Positions 1-9,833 are shown, counted from the first letter of the stretch. The stretch: DNA of 64,000 nt from Flavimaribacter sediminis (GCF_019492055.1 NZ_JAICBX010000003.1:124001-188000); one strand, 5' to 3'. Numbers and translations: made by a program. Notes: generated by a model from the sequence alone, not told the origin.

Positions 1-1
1 G

Positions 2-814
2 AAATTCAACACGCTTCGCGCCGATGTGCTGGACGAACTGGACGGGGCGTTAAAGGCCGCCAATCGCGACGACGCGGTGCGCGTCATTATTCTGGAGGGC
101 GCAGGCGACAGCTTCTGCGCCGGGTTCGACTTTTCGAACGGCCTCGAACACTATGAAGCGCTGATGGAGGAAAATTACGATCCCGGAATGGACGTCAATC
201 TGGTGACCAACCAGTACACCAGCTATATCCCGCAATTCATGGGCATCTGGCGGGGCTCGAAACCGGTCATCGCCAAGGTGCACGGCTATTGCGTCGGCGG
301 CGGATCGGAAATGGCGCTCTGCGCCGATCTGGTGATCGCGTCCGACGACGCCCGTTTCGGCACGCCCTATTCGCGGGTCTGGGGCTGTCACCTGTCAGGC
401 ATGTGGATCTATCGTCTGGGGCTCGCGAAAGCCAAATATTACGCGCTGACCGGCGAATGGATCAGCGGCAAGGAAGCCGCCGAAATCGAACTGATCAACT
501 TCTCCTACCCGCTGGAAGACCTCGACCGGAAGGTCGCCGAACTGGCGGACAAGCTCGCGACAATACCGCTGACGCAATTGCTTGCGATGAAACTCATCGT
601 CAATCAGGCCTACGACAATATGGGACTGCAAAGCACGCAGACGTTGGGGCCCATCCTCGATGGAATCATGCGCAACACGCCGGAAGGTCGGGACTTTGTG
701 CGTGTGGCGAAGGATGAGGGCGTCAAGAGCGCCGTCGCCCACCGCGATGGTCCGTTCGCCGACTACAGCCAGGCGCCGCCGGAACAGCAACCGCGTCGAA
801 GAAGCAGCCTGTAG
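2..814 (+). CDS. Enoyl-CoA hydratase/isomerase (crotonase) family protein, 5' end missing
   Basis: The reading frame is open from the first bases of the window, so the true start lies upstream; the GTG at 26 is internal. The protein is a crotonase-fold enzyme of acyl-CoA metabolism. Visible hallmarks are the oxyanion-hole segment FCAGFD, the HGYCVGGGSEMALCADLVIAS core and an FGTP segment. The glutamate of GGGSE corresponds to the first catalytic glutamate of classic hydratases. The second, normally in FGxPE, is replaced by tyrosine (GTPYSRVWG), so plain 2-enoyl-CoA hydration is uncertain and another acyl-CoA reaction is possible. The C-terminus ends in a basic RRRSS tail. It converges on the autotransporter gene with a gap of about 60 bases. 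Confidence 0.85.
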   Translation, partial: KFNTLRADVLDELDGALKAANRDDAVRVIILEGAGDSFCAGFDFSNGLEHYEALMEENYDPGMDVNLVTNQYTSYIPQFMGIWRGSKPVIAKVHGYCVGGGSEMALCADLVIASDDARFGTPYSRVWGCHLSGMWIYRLGLAKAKYYALTGEWISGKEAAEIELINFSYPLEDLDRKVAELADKLATIPLTQLLAMKLIVNQAYDNMGLQSTQTLGPILDGIMRNTPEGRDFVRVAKDEGVKSAVAHRDGPFADYSQAPPEQQPRRRSSL

Positions 815-874
815 ATACAGAGAAACCGGACTCCCAAAGGGCCCCGGCGTCTCTTGTCGCCATGTCTTCCCAGG

Positions 875-3800
875 TCAGAAGTTGACCGAGAATTTGAGCT
901 GTCCGCCAAGGCGTGTGGTGGTTTCTGAGAAACTGCCGCCCACCTGAGCCCGAACGGCTGTGTTCCGGGTGGCGAGCACGTCCAGGCCAGCCGAAAGATC
1001 CAGATAGGTCTGGTTGAAGTTCGCCGTCGACGTGAAGTCCGGAATATAGGACGGCGAAGCCTGGAACTGCGCAGTCGCACTCGGCGATGCGTCGCCGAGG
1101 AACTGGGTGACGCCTGCCGATACTGTCGGTCGGATGATTACGCCCGATCCGAGCGTAAACTGTGCGCCGATGTCCAGGCCAGCCTGCAGGTTTGTGTAGA
1201 CCTCGTCGCTGCCCTCTATCCGCAGAGCGTAGGCGTTGTCGCCGTATTCGTTGTAGTCGCCCGTCGACAGATAGTCGAACCCGATGGCCCCGCGCGGCCG
1301 GACATACCAGTCACCGATTTCGATCCTGCGCGACGCTTCCAGCTTGCCGCCGATCAGACCCATGGTCTGGGTGGCGTTTAACGGATTGCCAAGGAACGGA
1401 TTGCGGTCGTAGTCGTAGGAACCGATGCCTCCGGTCACGATCCCTGACAGGTCGAGCAGCGAGAACTCACGAGTAGCCGCGAACCCCACCCGGAATTGCT
1501 GGCCGTTGCCGCTGGCCGACGCCTCGGCGACCGACAGCGAACTCGATTCGAACGAGAAGCCGCCGCCCACCGTCCAGCCATTGTCAAGGTCACGCTCGCC
1601 GCCGCCGGCGATCTCCCAGGCATGATGGTTGTATGCGAGGCTGTCGGAAGTCGCGCCGCCTTCGAGGTTCTCTCCTTCGAAGGAAACCCAAACGCAATGG
1701 TCATCCTGCAAATCTCCCTTGAAGAGACCTTGGCAGCCGAGCATATCGTCCCGAAAACCGACAGAGGAAAGAATATTAGCGACCTGATTGTCGACCAGAA
1801 CCTCTGCGCCAAAGCTGTCCAGCGCGGCGACATAGGTTTCGGCGTTCTCGATAGCGATCAAGTGTCGGAACTCTGTGTCATGGTAATGTTCAGAGACATA
1901 CAGCGCATGAAGGGTCGAGGCGATCTCCTCCTGGTTGGAATTCGTTTCGGCCAGAATATCCTCATTGGCGAAGTGTAAATCGCTATGCAGATGCAGGTTG
2001 CCGAACGCGTCTTCGACGAGCGCATATTGCCCGACCGCCGATGTGATCAGCTCTAGTTCGTCATAGACAAGCGCGCCTTCAACGCTCAGCAGGGACAGCA
2101 CCTGCTGTCCGACAACAGGCGACCAGTCTTCGGCCAAAAGCACCTGAATCACGCCGTGAATTTCGGCGTCGCCGTTGATGACGAGATTATCCAGGCGCTG
2201 GAGTTCATTTTCATGACCGGGATCAAGGGTGAGGACAATCCTGCCCGTGCTGCCCTGCGTAAAGTTTCCTGTGATCGTCGACATAGCCACGGCGCCCGCT
2301 TCGCCAAGTTCCAGCACGCCGTGGTTCACAAACGTATCCACGTTCATCAGTTCACCGGCATAGATCTCGCCGTCCGACTGGTTCACCAGGTGGATCTCGG
2401 AGGCCTTCAGCCAGTTGCCTATAATCGTGCCGTTGTTGGTGACGCTCACCGAGGTGTCCTTGACGTTGATCGCCACGCCGTCAACGCCAAGCACCGATGT
2501 GATGGTGCCATTGTTGACGAGGGTGTTGTCGTCGGTGCCGTTTTTGATAAAGACGCCGGCGCCGTCTTCGCCGTCGGCGTAAGCCGTCGCCTTGCCCCCC
2601 TGGACCGTCGCGCCTACCGCGATCGTCACGGCGATCTTGCCCATGCCCTCGCCGACGCTCTGGGCGAAAATGCCATGCGCGCCTTTTCCGGACACGATTA
2701 TGTCGCCGGAAACATCCACCGAAACCTTGGTGGCGCCGGATATGCCTGCGGAAGGTCCGCCGGCGCTCTGGGCAAAGATGCCGTCAGACCCGACGCCGGT
2801 GGTGGTGATGGTTCCGCTTTCGTAGACGACCGATACTGTGCCGCCCATTCCGTCGCCGCCGCCATTGCCGATATAGACCTCGGGATCCGGGGTGGATGTT
2901 CCGTCAGCCTGACCTCCAACGCCGCCGCCGCCGCCAACAGACTGGGCGAAGATTCCGACGCTGGCGCCGCGATCCGTAGTGATATCGCCATTGACTGTGA
3001 CAGTAACGTCGCCGCCGTCTCCGAAGCTGGACACGTCGGATGTCGACATGCCGTCTAGACCCGTGCCGTAGTATTCGGACGGACCGAACTGGACTGAGCC
3101 CGCATAGCCGCCGCCGCCGCCGACCGACTGGGCGAAGATACCGAAAGAGGCGACGTTGTACGCTGCGTCGGTGTCCATCGCCGTGGAAATTGAACCGCTG
3201 TGGGTCACTGTCACATCGCCGCCGTCGCCCGAGGCTTGTCCGCTGCCGCCGACGCTCACATCGCCGTCCGCGCCTTCAAGGGCGCCAAGCACCGTGCCGC
3301 CGCCGCCGCCGATGGTGTAGGAAAATTGCACCGCCGCCAGCACATCATCGGCAGTGAATTCGAAGTTAGAATCACCGCCGCCGCCGCCAATGGACTGCGC
3401 GAAAATGCCGATGGCCCGGTCTCCCGCCGTTGCTATCGACGCCCCGCTTTCATTGATCACCGAAACGGCGCCGCCGTCGCCGGCCGCTTCGCCGTCGCCG
3501 CCGATCGTCAGGCTGTGGTTGTCCTCTCCGGAAGCCGAGCCGGCCGAGCCGCCGCCGCCGCCCACAGACTGGGCATAGATGCCGTAGCTGCCGTTGCCGC
3601 TCGTCGAGATGCTGGCGCTGTTGGTGACCTCGACGTCGCCGCCATCGCCGCCGGCGCCGCCGCTGCCGCCGATGGACAGCGAATAGTCGGTCCAGGTTGT
3701 GATCTTGGTGTATGGATCGTCGTCCGTGGCGTCGCCATAGACCTCGTCGATGTCCTCCAGCGTCTCGTTGGTCGTGAAGGTGTCGAAGCCAGGTGCTGCC

Positions 3801-6800
3801 GAACCGCCGTAACCGCCGCCACCGCCGACGGATTGAGCAAAAATGGCGTGACTTGCGAGTCCCGTCGTTTCGATCGAGCCCTCATTGGTCACGGTCACGT
3901 CTTCGCCGTGGCCGCCCTCGCCGCCGGAGCCGCCAAACTGACCGGTGAAGGAAAATTCCGTCGAGCCGGAGTCCTCGTCGTCATCATCGCAATTGGCGTT
4001 GGCGAGCGCCACGACCGTAAAGTCGCAAATGCCCGACACGCTCAGCGAATAGTTCGAAGCCGAACCGCCGTCTCCGCCGCCGCCGCCGACCGAATGGGCG
4101 AAGATGCCGTGCGAGTTCATGCCGCTGGTCGCGATCGTGGCCGTGGCGCCGTTGGCAACCTCGACCTTGCCCGCGAGCGCGCCGTCGCCTGCCGATCCGC
4201 CCACGGCGATATTGACCGAGGCGCTGACGGAACTGCCCTCATCAGCATCGTCTTCGCCGCTTGCCGATTCAAGCGATGCGTCGGCTATGATGTTGCCGCC
4301 GCTGCCGCCCGAGCCGCCATTGCCGCCCACGCTCTGGGCATAGATACCGGAAGAACGGCCGCCATACGTAGTGATGACACCATCGTTCTCGACGGACACG
4401 TCGCCCGGAACCGCGCCTCCGCCGCCCGCGCCGCCGACTGCAATGCTCACGTTCGCGTTGTTGTCGCTTTCGTCCTGCAACTTGAGCAACACATTGTAGG
4501 CGCTGCCGCCGCGGCCGCCATTGCCGCCGACCGCCTGCGCGAAAATGGCATGGCTGTCGTCTCCCGACGTCGTCACGGCGACGCCCTCGGCGTTGGTCAC
4601 GGCAACATCGCCGCTGCTTCCGCCGCCGCCGCCTTCTCCACCGACAGTGACCTGAACATTGACGGTTGTGCCGGATGTGGCGACATTGGCGGTTCCCGAA
4701 TAGGCTGACCCGCCGGTCCCGCCCGAACCGCCGACGCTCTGGGCGAAGATGGCCGTCGAACCAAAGCCCTTGGTCACGACATCAGCGTAGTTGTAGACAG
4801 CCGCATTCTGGCTGGCGCCGCCTGATCCCCCATCTCCACCGACGGTGATATCCATGCTGCCGGCCGGGATGTCCGGATTCAGACTGACTGTTATCCCGGC
4901 TTCGGCGGCGAAACCGCCGGCGCCGCCATTACCGCCGATGCTTTGCGCGACAATGCCCTCGGACAGGGAGCCGTATGTTTTGACGGCGCCTGTATTTGTC
5001 ACCTCGACATAGCTGCCGGCGCCGCCGTTTCCACCGTCGCCGCCAAGCGTAATGGACGCATTGCCTTGCGAGACCAATGTCGAGGACATCGAGCCGCCGC
5101 CACGGCCGCCGCTCCCGCCGACGCTGGATGCCGAAATCCCCGGTGACAAGTCACCCGATGTTCTGATTTCAGCAGCGTTGTCAACCGATGCGAACCCTGC
5201 AGCGCCACCTCCGCCTCCGGCCCCGCCGACGGAGATGTTGACGGAAGCGGCGCTGGCGACGCCGCCGCTGAAATCGAACCCGCCGGAACCACCCGAACTC
5301 AGCGCGACGATGCCGCTGCTCATGTCTTCATTGGTTTCAATGAGATTGCCGGTGGCGACGACCTTGACATCACCCGCCACGCCCCCTGAGCCGCCATCGC
5401 CGCCAAGCGAGACGCCCAGACTGCCGGCCGAAATCGCGCTGGCGGATATCGCGACGCCGCCGTCGCCCCCGCCGCCGCCGAGGCTCATCGCTTTGATGCC
5501 CGCCGAAAACGATTCCGTTGTATATATCTGATAGTCAGTTGAGACGACGGTCACATCGCCTGAACCTCCGCCGTCGCCACCCTGGCCGGCGAAGGCCAGA
5601 TTGATGGACTCGCTCGTAAAGCCGCTGACGGCCGCCGAAAGATAGGCCGCGCCGCCGCTGCCTCCCACGCTCTTGGCGATGATGCCGCTGGAACTCATGC
5701 CCTGGGTAATGATCCTGCCACTTGAATAGACGAACACCTCGCCGCCGCTTCCGCCGTTCCCGCCGTCACCGCCAATGGCCAGATTGACCGCGCCGGTGCT
5801 GACCACCGAGCCTGAAATCGTGGTTCCGGAATGGCCGCCACCGCCGCCGACACTGGACGCGACGACGCCGGAAGAGCCATCGCCGTATGTTTGCAATCTT
5901 CCCGCATCGATCGTGCTGTCTCCAAGCACAGTCGAACAATTGCTCGTATAGGACGTATCGGTGCCGCGGCAGACCGTCACAACACCGCCGTCGCCGCCAT
6001 TGCCGCCGTCGCCGCTTTCGCTATAACCGACATTGAACGTAAGCGCGCCCACACTGCTTGCCACGGCGATTGAGGTGCCGGCTGACCCGCCGGCGCCGCC
6101 GGTGCTGTTCGCCAGGATGCCGATCGAATGATCGCCGTTGGTAATAACGCCGCCTTGAATGCCGACCTGAACGTCTCCGCCATCGCCGCCGCCGGCCCCG
6201 TCGCCGCTGAGCGCAACCGAAACGCCGGTCGCCACGCCGGCCGAAAGCGAAAGCGCGTTGCCGCCGTGCCCGCCGCCGCCGCCGACGCTCTGGACAACGA
6301 GCCCGTTGGACATGTCTCCCCCAGTGCCGAGATAGTAAAATTCGCCGCCTGTCGCATCCATCGCACTGGCGTCCGTGTAGGTCGCGTCACCGGCGTCGCC
6401 GCCCTTGCCGCCATCGCCTGCAATGGCAAGCGAGAATTCGGCGCTGATCGAAGTGGAACTCGAACCCTTGCCTCCGCTGCCGCCGATGCTCTGAACAAGA
6501 ATGGCGTCCGAATGATCTCCGCCTGTATAGATCGTTCCAGCATTTTCGACCGTGACGTCGTCGGAGGTTGCTCCGTCTCCTCCGTCACCGCCAATCGCTA
6601 GCATTCCTTTCGTCGAGGCGCCCGATCCGCCGCCGCCGCCGACGCTCTGCGCCAGAATCCCTTCCGAGTATTCGCCATAGGTCGTGATGTCAGCAATATT
6701 GTAGACGTCGACCGTAGACCCCGAACCTCCCAGTGCGCCGGACCCGCCGACGGCGTAGATCCCGTTGGCGCTTCCGCCGTCCCCGCCGCCGCCGCCGATA

Positions 6801-8611
6801 CTCTGTGCGAAGATACCGCGGGAGCGGGCGTAGTTGGTCGTGATCGTAGAGGAATATGCCTCGACGCTAACGGCGCCGGCCTGCCCTCCGGCAGACCCTG
6901 TGCCACCCAGCGTTTCAATCCCGTCACTTGACGATCCACTGCCGCCGCCGCCGCCAACGCTTTGCGCAAAAATGCCGTCGGAATGGTCGCCCCAGGTTTC
7001 CAGGGTTTCACCATCCAGAATGACTTCGACTGCGCCCCCCGTTCCAGCGCTGTTTGAACTGGCCCCGTAGGCAACGACGCCGGTGGCGGTGCCTCCGTCG
7101 CCGGCAAATCCGCCCACGCTCTGCGCGACGATCGCATCTGAATCGCTGCCAACTGTGTACAGGTCGCCTGTCAGATAGACTTTTACGTCGCCGCCATTGC
7201 CCGAACTGGCGCCGTCGCCGCCACCGCTTTTCCCCACCGTGGTGCTTGCGTCGCCGCCATCGCCGCCCGCGCCGCCATAACTGCGCGCAAGAATGCCTCT
7301 TGCCTCACCGGTGGAGATCGACACACTGTCGGCGGCGGTCAGATCAACCGTTACGTCGCCGCCAACTCCGCCGGACCCGCCGTCGCCGCCATGGGCATTG
7401 CCGGCGTGATTTGTTGAGTCTCCTCCGTCGCCGCCGTCGCCCGCTACGGACTGAATAATAATCGGCGTTGCTTCGTTGACATACGCCATGATCGTTGCGC
7501 CTTCACCCGCCTCGAACACGACGTCGCCGCCATCGCCTCCTCGCCCTGCATCTCCACCGTTGGAAACATAAGCATCGTCGCCGTGGCCGCCGTCGCCTCC
7601 ATCTCCTCCGCTTGAAGAAACGAATATCGCGTCGACACTTCCCTGATTTGGCTCCATGTCGAAATATCCCGAAACGGTAATCTGGATGTCGCCTCCGTCA
7701 CCCCCGTTTCCGCCGTTTCCGGCATAGGCTCTATAAAGAGTCGTTGCCTCCGCGGCGCCGCCGTCCCCGCCGAGACCTCCCTGACTTATGATATCCAGCA
7801 GTTCGCCACCATCATATGTTTCGTTAGACAGACTATTGCGCGTTGCAGAGAAATTCATCAGATCCAGCGTGATGTCGCCGCCGGCGCCGCCTGTACCACC
7901 GTCCCCGCCATAGCCGTTCGACGACCCCCATGCGAGGTCGGACCACCCTTCAGCGCCATTTCCCCCATCGCCGCCCCAGGCGTAGGCCCAGATTGCAGTT
8001 GCGGGCACAGAGGCCGTGACATCGCTTATGGTGATCATCAAATCACCGCCTTTTCCGCCGTCTCCGCCGTTATGACCACGCCTCTCCCCACTGCCCTTGT
8101 TTCTGGAAGGAGACTCCCCTTCCTCACCGTGGGAATAGAGTTCAAAAGCCAAATATTCGGCGACAGTCACGGTGAAAGGCGTCTGTGCCTGATCGGTATT
8201 GAAATCCAGAGTCAGATCCGCTCCGTCGGCTCCTTCGTCGAAAGGTGTACTGCGAATTGTGAAAGCGTTGTGCCCGGTCAGCGAATCCCCGCTCAAATCC
8301 TTGACCGTCACGGTGATGGAGTCGTGGGCGTAGTATGGCGAAACATACACATATCCGGGTTTGCCGGTGCATACTTCAACCAGCGCATTGTCTGAATCGG
8401 TTGTCGAACAACTCGCATCTCCCGTGGAAGACGCCGGCCCTGCCAGAACAAGCATCCAAAGCGAAGATACAAGGATCGCGGATCCCGCGCGGAAGATATG
8501 TGAAGAAGAAACCGACCTGCCGTCAGAACTCCGGCGGAAGAACGTATCCAACATTGATGTGCGCCCGTATTCGTAAAACAAAATTGAAATATGAGAACCG
8601 GACCAGAACAT
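875..8611 (-). CDS. Giant glycine-rich repeat autotransporter (type V secretion, putative adhesin)
   Basis: A 2578-residue outer-membrane autotransporter. The N-terminus has a long secretion signal (RRSS...ILVSSLWMLVLAGPASS). An alternative ATG at 8554 would shorten it by 19 residues; neither start has a strong ribosome site. The passenger is a stalk of about 25 clear repeats of roughly 70 residues, each centred on a GIFAQSVGGGGG-like core, with a few degenerate copies before them. A NNGTI-type beta-helical linker follows. About the last 270 residues form a beta-barrel ending in KFSVNF with a terminal phenylalanine, as outer-membrane proteins require. Two cysteines near the barrel (MLGCQG and DDHCVW) could form a disulfide. 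The family suggests surface adhesion or biofilm formation, but no ligand can be read from sequence. The spacer upstream is AT-rich and a LuxR-type gene lies next in the same orientation. Confidence 0.93.
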   Translation of the reverse strand: MFWSGSHISILFYEYGRTSMLDTFFRRSSDGRSVSSSHIFRAGSAILVSSLWMLVLAGPASSTGDASCSTTDSDNALVEVCTGKPGYVYVSPYYAHDSITVTVKDLSGDSLTGHNAFTIRSTPFDEGADGADLTLDFNTDQAQTPFTVTVAEYLAFELYSHGEEGESPSRNKGSGERRGHNGGDGGKGGDLMITISDVTASVPATAIWAYAWGGDGGNGAEGWSDLAWGSSNGYGGDGGTGGAGGDITLDLMNFSATRNSLSNETYDGGELLDIISQGGLGGDGGAAEATTLYRAYAGNGGNGGDGGDIQITVSGYFDMEPNQGSVDAIFVSSSGGDGGDGGHGDDAYVSNGGDAGRGGDGGDVVFEAGEGATIMAYVNEATPIIIQSVAGDGGDGGDSTNHAGNAHGGDGGSGGVGGDVTVDLTAADSVSISTGEARGILARSYGGAGGDGGDASTTVGKSGGGDGASSGNGGDVKVYLTGDLYTVGSDSDAIVAQSVGGFAGDGGTATGVVAYGASSNSAGTGGAVEVILDGETLETWGDHSDGIFAQSVGGGGGSGSSSDGIETLGGTGSAGGQAGAVSVEAYSSTITTNYARSRGIFAQSIGGGGGDGGSANGIYAVGGSGALGGSGSTVDVYNIADITTYGEYSEGILAQSVGGGGGSGASTKGMLAIGGDGGDGATSDDVTVENAGTIYTGGDHSDAILVQSIGGSGGKGSSSTSISAEFSLAIAGDGGKGGDAGDATYTDASAMDATGGEFYYLGTGGDMSNGLVVQSVGGGGGHGGNALSLSAGVATGVSVALSGDGAGGGDGGDVQVGIQGGVITNGDHSIGILANSTGGAGGSAGTSIAVASSVGALTFNVGYSESGDGGNGGDGGVVTVCRGTDTSYTSNCSTVLGDSTIDAGRLQTYGDGSSGVVASSVGGGGGHSGTTISGSVVSTGAVNLAIGGDGGNGGSGGEVFVYSSGRIITQGMSSSGIIAKSVGGSGGAAYLSAAVSGFTSESINLAFAGQGGDGGGSGDVTVVSTDYQIYTTESFSAGIKAMSLGGGGGDGGVAISASAISAGSLGVSLGGDGGSGGVAGDVKVVATGNLIETNEDMSSGIVALSSGGSGGFDFSGGVASAASVNISVGGAGGGGGAAGFASVDNAAEIRTSGDLSPGISASSVGGSGGRGGGSMSSTLVSQGNASITLGGDGGNGGAGSYVEVTNTGAVKTYGSLSEGIVAQSIGGNGGAGGFAAEAGITVSLNPDIPAGSMDITVGGDGGSGGASQNAAVYNYADVVTKGFGSTAIFAQSVGGSGGTGGSAYSGTANVATSGTTVNVQVTVGGEGGGGGSSGDVAVTNAEGVAVTTSGDDSHAIFAQAVGGNGGRGGSAYNVLLKLQDESDNNANVSIAVGGAGGGGAVPGDVSVENDGVITTYGGRSSGIYAQSVGGNGGSGGSGGNIIADASLESASGEDDADEGSSVSASVNIAVGGSAGDGALAGKVEVANGATATIATSGMNSHGIFAHSVGGGGGDGGSASNYSLSVSGICDFTVVALANANCDDDDEDSGSTEFSFTGQFGGSGGEGGHGEDVTVTNEGSIETTGLASHAIFAQSVGGGGGYGGSAAPGFDTFTTNETLEDIDEVYGDATDDDPYTKITTWTDYSLSIGGSGGAGGDGGDVEVTNSASISTSGNGSYGIYAQSVGGGGGSAGSASGEDNHSLTIGGDGEAAGDGGAVSVINESGASIATAGDRAIGIFAQSIGGGGGDSNFEFTADDVLAAVQFSYTIGGGGGTVLGALEGADGDVSVGGSGQASGDGGDVTVTHSGSISTAMDTDAAYNVASFGIFAQSVGGGGGYAGSVQFGPSEYYGTGLDGMSTSDVSSFGDGGDVTVTVNGDITTDRGASVGIFAQSVGGGGGVGGQADGTSTPDPEVYIGNGGGDGMGGTVSVVYESGTITTTGVGSDGIFAQSAGGPSAGISGATKVSVDVSGDIIVSGKGAHGIFAQSVGEGMGKIAVTIAVGATVQGGKATAYADGEDGAGVFIKNGTDDNTLVNNGTITSVLGVDGVAINVKDTSVSVTNNGTIIGNWLKASEIHLVNQSDGEIYAGELMNVDTFVNHGVLELGEAGAVAMSTITGNFTQGSTGRIVLTLDPGHENELQRLDNLVINGDAEIHGVIQVLLAEDWSPVVGQQVLSLLSVEGALVYDELELITSAVGQYALVEDAFGNLHLHSDLHFANEDILAETNSNQEEIASTLHALYVSEHYHDTEFRHLIAIENAETYVAALDSFGAEVLVDNQVANILSSVGFRDDMLGCQGLFKGDLQDDHCVWVSFEGENLEGGATSDSLAYNHHAWEIAGGGERDLDNGWTVGGGFSFESSSLSVAEASASGNGQQFRVGFAATREFSLLDLSGIVTGGIGSYDYDRNPFLGNPLNATQTMGLIGGKLEASRRIEIGDWYVRPRGAIGFDYLSTGDYNEYGDNAYALRIEGSDEVYTNLQAGLDIGAQFTLGSGVIIRPTVSAGVTQFLGDASPSATAQFQASPSYIPDFTSTANFNQTYLDLSAGLDVLATRNTAVRAQVGGSFSETTTRLGGQLKFSVNF
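2638..7300 (-). repeat. Coding tandem repeats of the autotransporter stalk
   Basis: About 25 degenerate in-frame repeats with a period near 210 bases. On the plus strand each appears as a run of GCC/CCG triplets followed by a conserved block such as GACGCTCTGGGCGAAGAT, the reverse complement of the I-F-A-Q-S-V codons. Pure (CCG)n tracts occur inside many copies, for example near 3108-3122. They are multiples of three, so slippage would change glycine number rather than frame. Confidence 0.85.
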
Positions 8612-9107
8612 CCGATGGACTTCACATTTCAGTAAAAATCAAACAGCAATAATAAATCTATTAGTTGCATTTCTTTCCGAATCTCGGGAAGCCGTGCAAC
8701 AAACATATTGAGTTGATATGAATATCCGAAAATCGGTGGAGATACATATCTTTGTATTGTTTTTATTTGTTTTTTATATGTGCCGCGCCACGAATATTTG
8801 ACCGAAGCACCCTTCAAAGCCTCTTGATAATGCGATCAACACCTGGGAAGGTCATTGCACATTGATATGCAAAAAAGCAATCTAAAATTGTATTACTTTG
8901 GACAGTTTTTCCACGCAAATCGACATTGCGACACAGGCCTGGAGTTCGACGCGGAATTAACAAATGCATCGTCCGTCCGCGTTTGCCTGTCACAAACAAA
9001 GACGAACCGGATTGCCCGGCTGGCTAACGGCTCACCGCAATCGCCGCCGGCAAAGAGCCTCTATAGTCAGGAGAAAAAAAGCGGTCCGCGCCATCGGAAA
9101 ATCGAGT
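8612..9107. other. AT-rich spacer upstream of the autotransporter gene
   Basis: About 500 bases lie between the autotransporter and the LuxR-type gene, both on the minus strand. The part from about 8640 to 8960 is strikingly AT-rich compared with the GC-rich genes around it. It probably holds the autotransporter promoter. I see no convincing gene here and no unambiguous -35/-10 pair. An 18-base inverted repeat at 8855-8872 is listed separately. Confidence 0.6.
8855..8872. promoter_or_regulatory. Inverted repeat TTGCA-N8-TGCAA, possible regulator site
   Basis: The sequence shows a perfect 5+5 inverted repeat, 18 bases in total, about 245 bases upstream of the autotransporter start. A second element with TGCAA/TTGCA half-sites, in the opposite arrangement, lies upstream of the adjacent LuxR-type gene at 9906-9922. 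Binding by that regulator is inference only; a 5-base arm can occur by chance in AT-rich DNA. Confidence 0.3.
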
Positions 9108-9833
9108 TCAGATCCATCCTTCGCGGATGGACTGGGCGACGGCCTGGATGCGGTTGACGGCGTCCAGTTTTCTGGCCGCGCTCACGAGGTAATAATTGAT
9201 CGTGTGTTCGGACAGCGACATGATCTGCGAAATCTCGCTGCTGGTCTTTCCCTCGGCCGACCAGCGCAGACACTCGAGTTCGCGCTGCGACAGCGGCGAC
9301 TCCTTGCCCTCGGCCAGATGCCGGTTGATGGAACTCATTCGGTCCTGGAAATATGTGCTGATCAGAAACAGTTCCAGGAATTCCGCAGTCGTCAGATCCT
9401 CGCGCTCTCCTGAAAAAGACACGCAGGCGCGATTGCCCAGATTATCGCAGACAGGAAACAGCGCACTGTATCCAAGGCTGTAACGTTGCAGGAGCTCGTT
9501 CAGGGATTCACTGCCGGAAAGCAGGTCTCCGCCCGCCGGCTTGTTACTGACATTGTAGACAAACGGAACGCTTGTGCTTCGGATCATGGAAATCAGCGGA
9601 CCACTGTCGATCAGATTCTTTTTCTCAAACTGAGTAATCAGTTCCGAAGGCCAGTTCGTCGCCAGATTGTGTTGCGGAAATCGACGCGGCTCGTTTTGCG
9701 GGATGATGGCAACCGAATAAAATTCGAACCCGTAATACTTCGAGACACCTTCGAGGAACCGCGAGACATCGACGTCATCCTCCAGAGTCCCGAACTTGCT
9801 GGTGACGTTTTGGAGTATCTCTGTTGCTGGCAT
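9108..9833 (-). CDS. LuxR-family transcriptional regulator, orphan with non-canonical ligand pocket
   Basis: A 241-residue regulator with the layout of quorum-sensing LuxR proteins: an N-terminal autoinducer-binding-like domain (about residues 20-160) and a C-terminal LuxR helix-turn-helix (about 175-235, LSQRELECLRWSAEGKTSSE then SEHTINYYL). No luxI-like synthase is in the window, so it is an orphan ('solo') here. Aligned by spacing to TraR W57, Y61, D70 and W85, it has L65, F69, G78 and Y93, so the usual acyl-homoserine-lactone contacts are absent or shifted (D76 is two residues early). It may bind a different ligand or none. It lies upstream of the autotransporter in the same orientation, with AT-rich DNA on both sides, which makes that gene the obvious target candidate. 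Confidence 0.87.
   Translation of the reverse strand: MPATEILQNVTSKFGTLEDDVDVSRFLEGVSKYYGFEFYSVAIIPQNEPRRFPQHNLATNWPSELITQFEKKNLIDSGPLISMIRSTSVPFVYNVSNKPAGGDLLSGSESLNELLQRYSLGYSALFPVCDNLGNRACVSFSGEREDLTTAEFLELFLISTYFQDRMSSINRHLAEGKESPLSQRELECLRWSAEGKTSSEISQIMSLSEHTINYYLVSAARKLDAVNRIQAVAQSIREGWI

Noticed and set aside
3200-4708. A 502-codon open frame on the plus strand inside the autotransporter gene, plus many similar ones
   Set aside because: It is antisense to the glycine-rich repeats; GCC/CCG repeats avoid stop codons in several frames. Composition is Ala/Arg repetitive, with no family similarity or ribosome site.
2638-7300. Regular repeats at about 210-base spacing that could suggest a CRISPR or minisatellite
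   Set aside because: The repeats are degenerate, in frame and encode protein repeats; spacers are too long and no cas genes are nearby.
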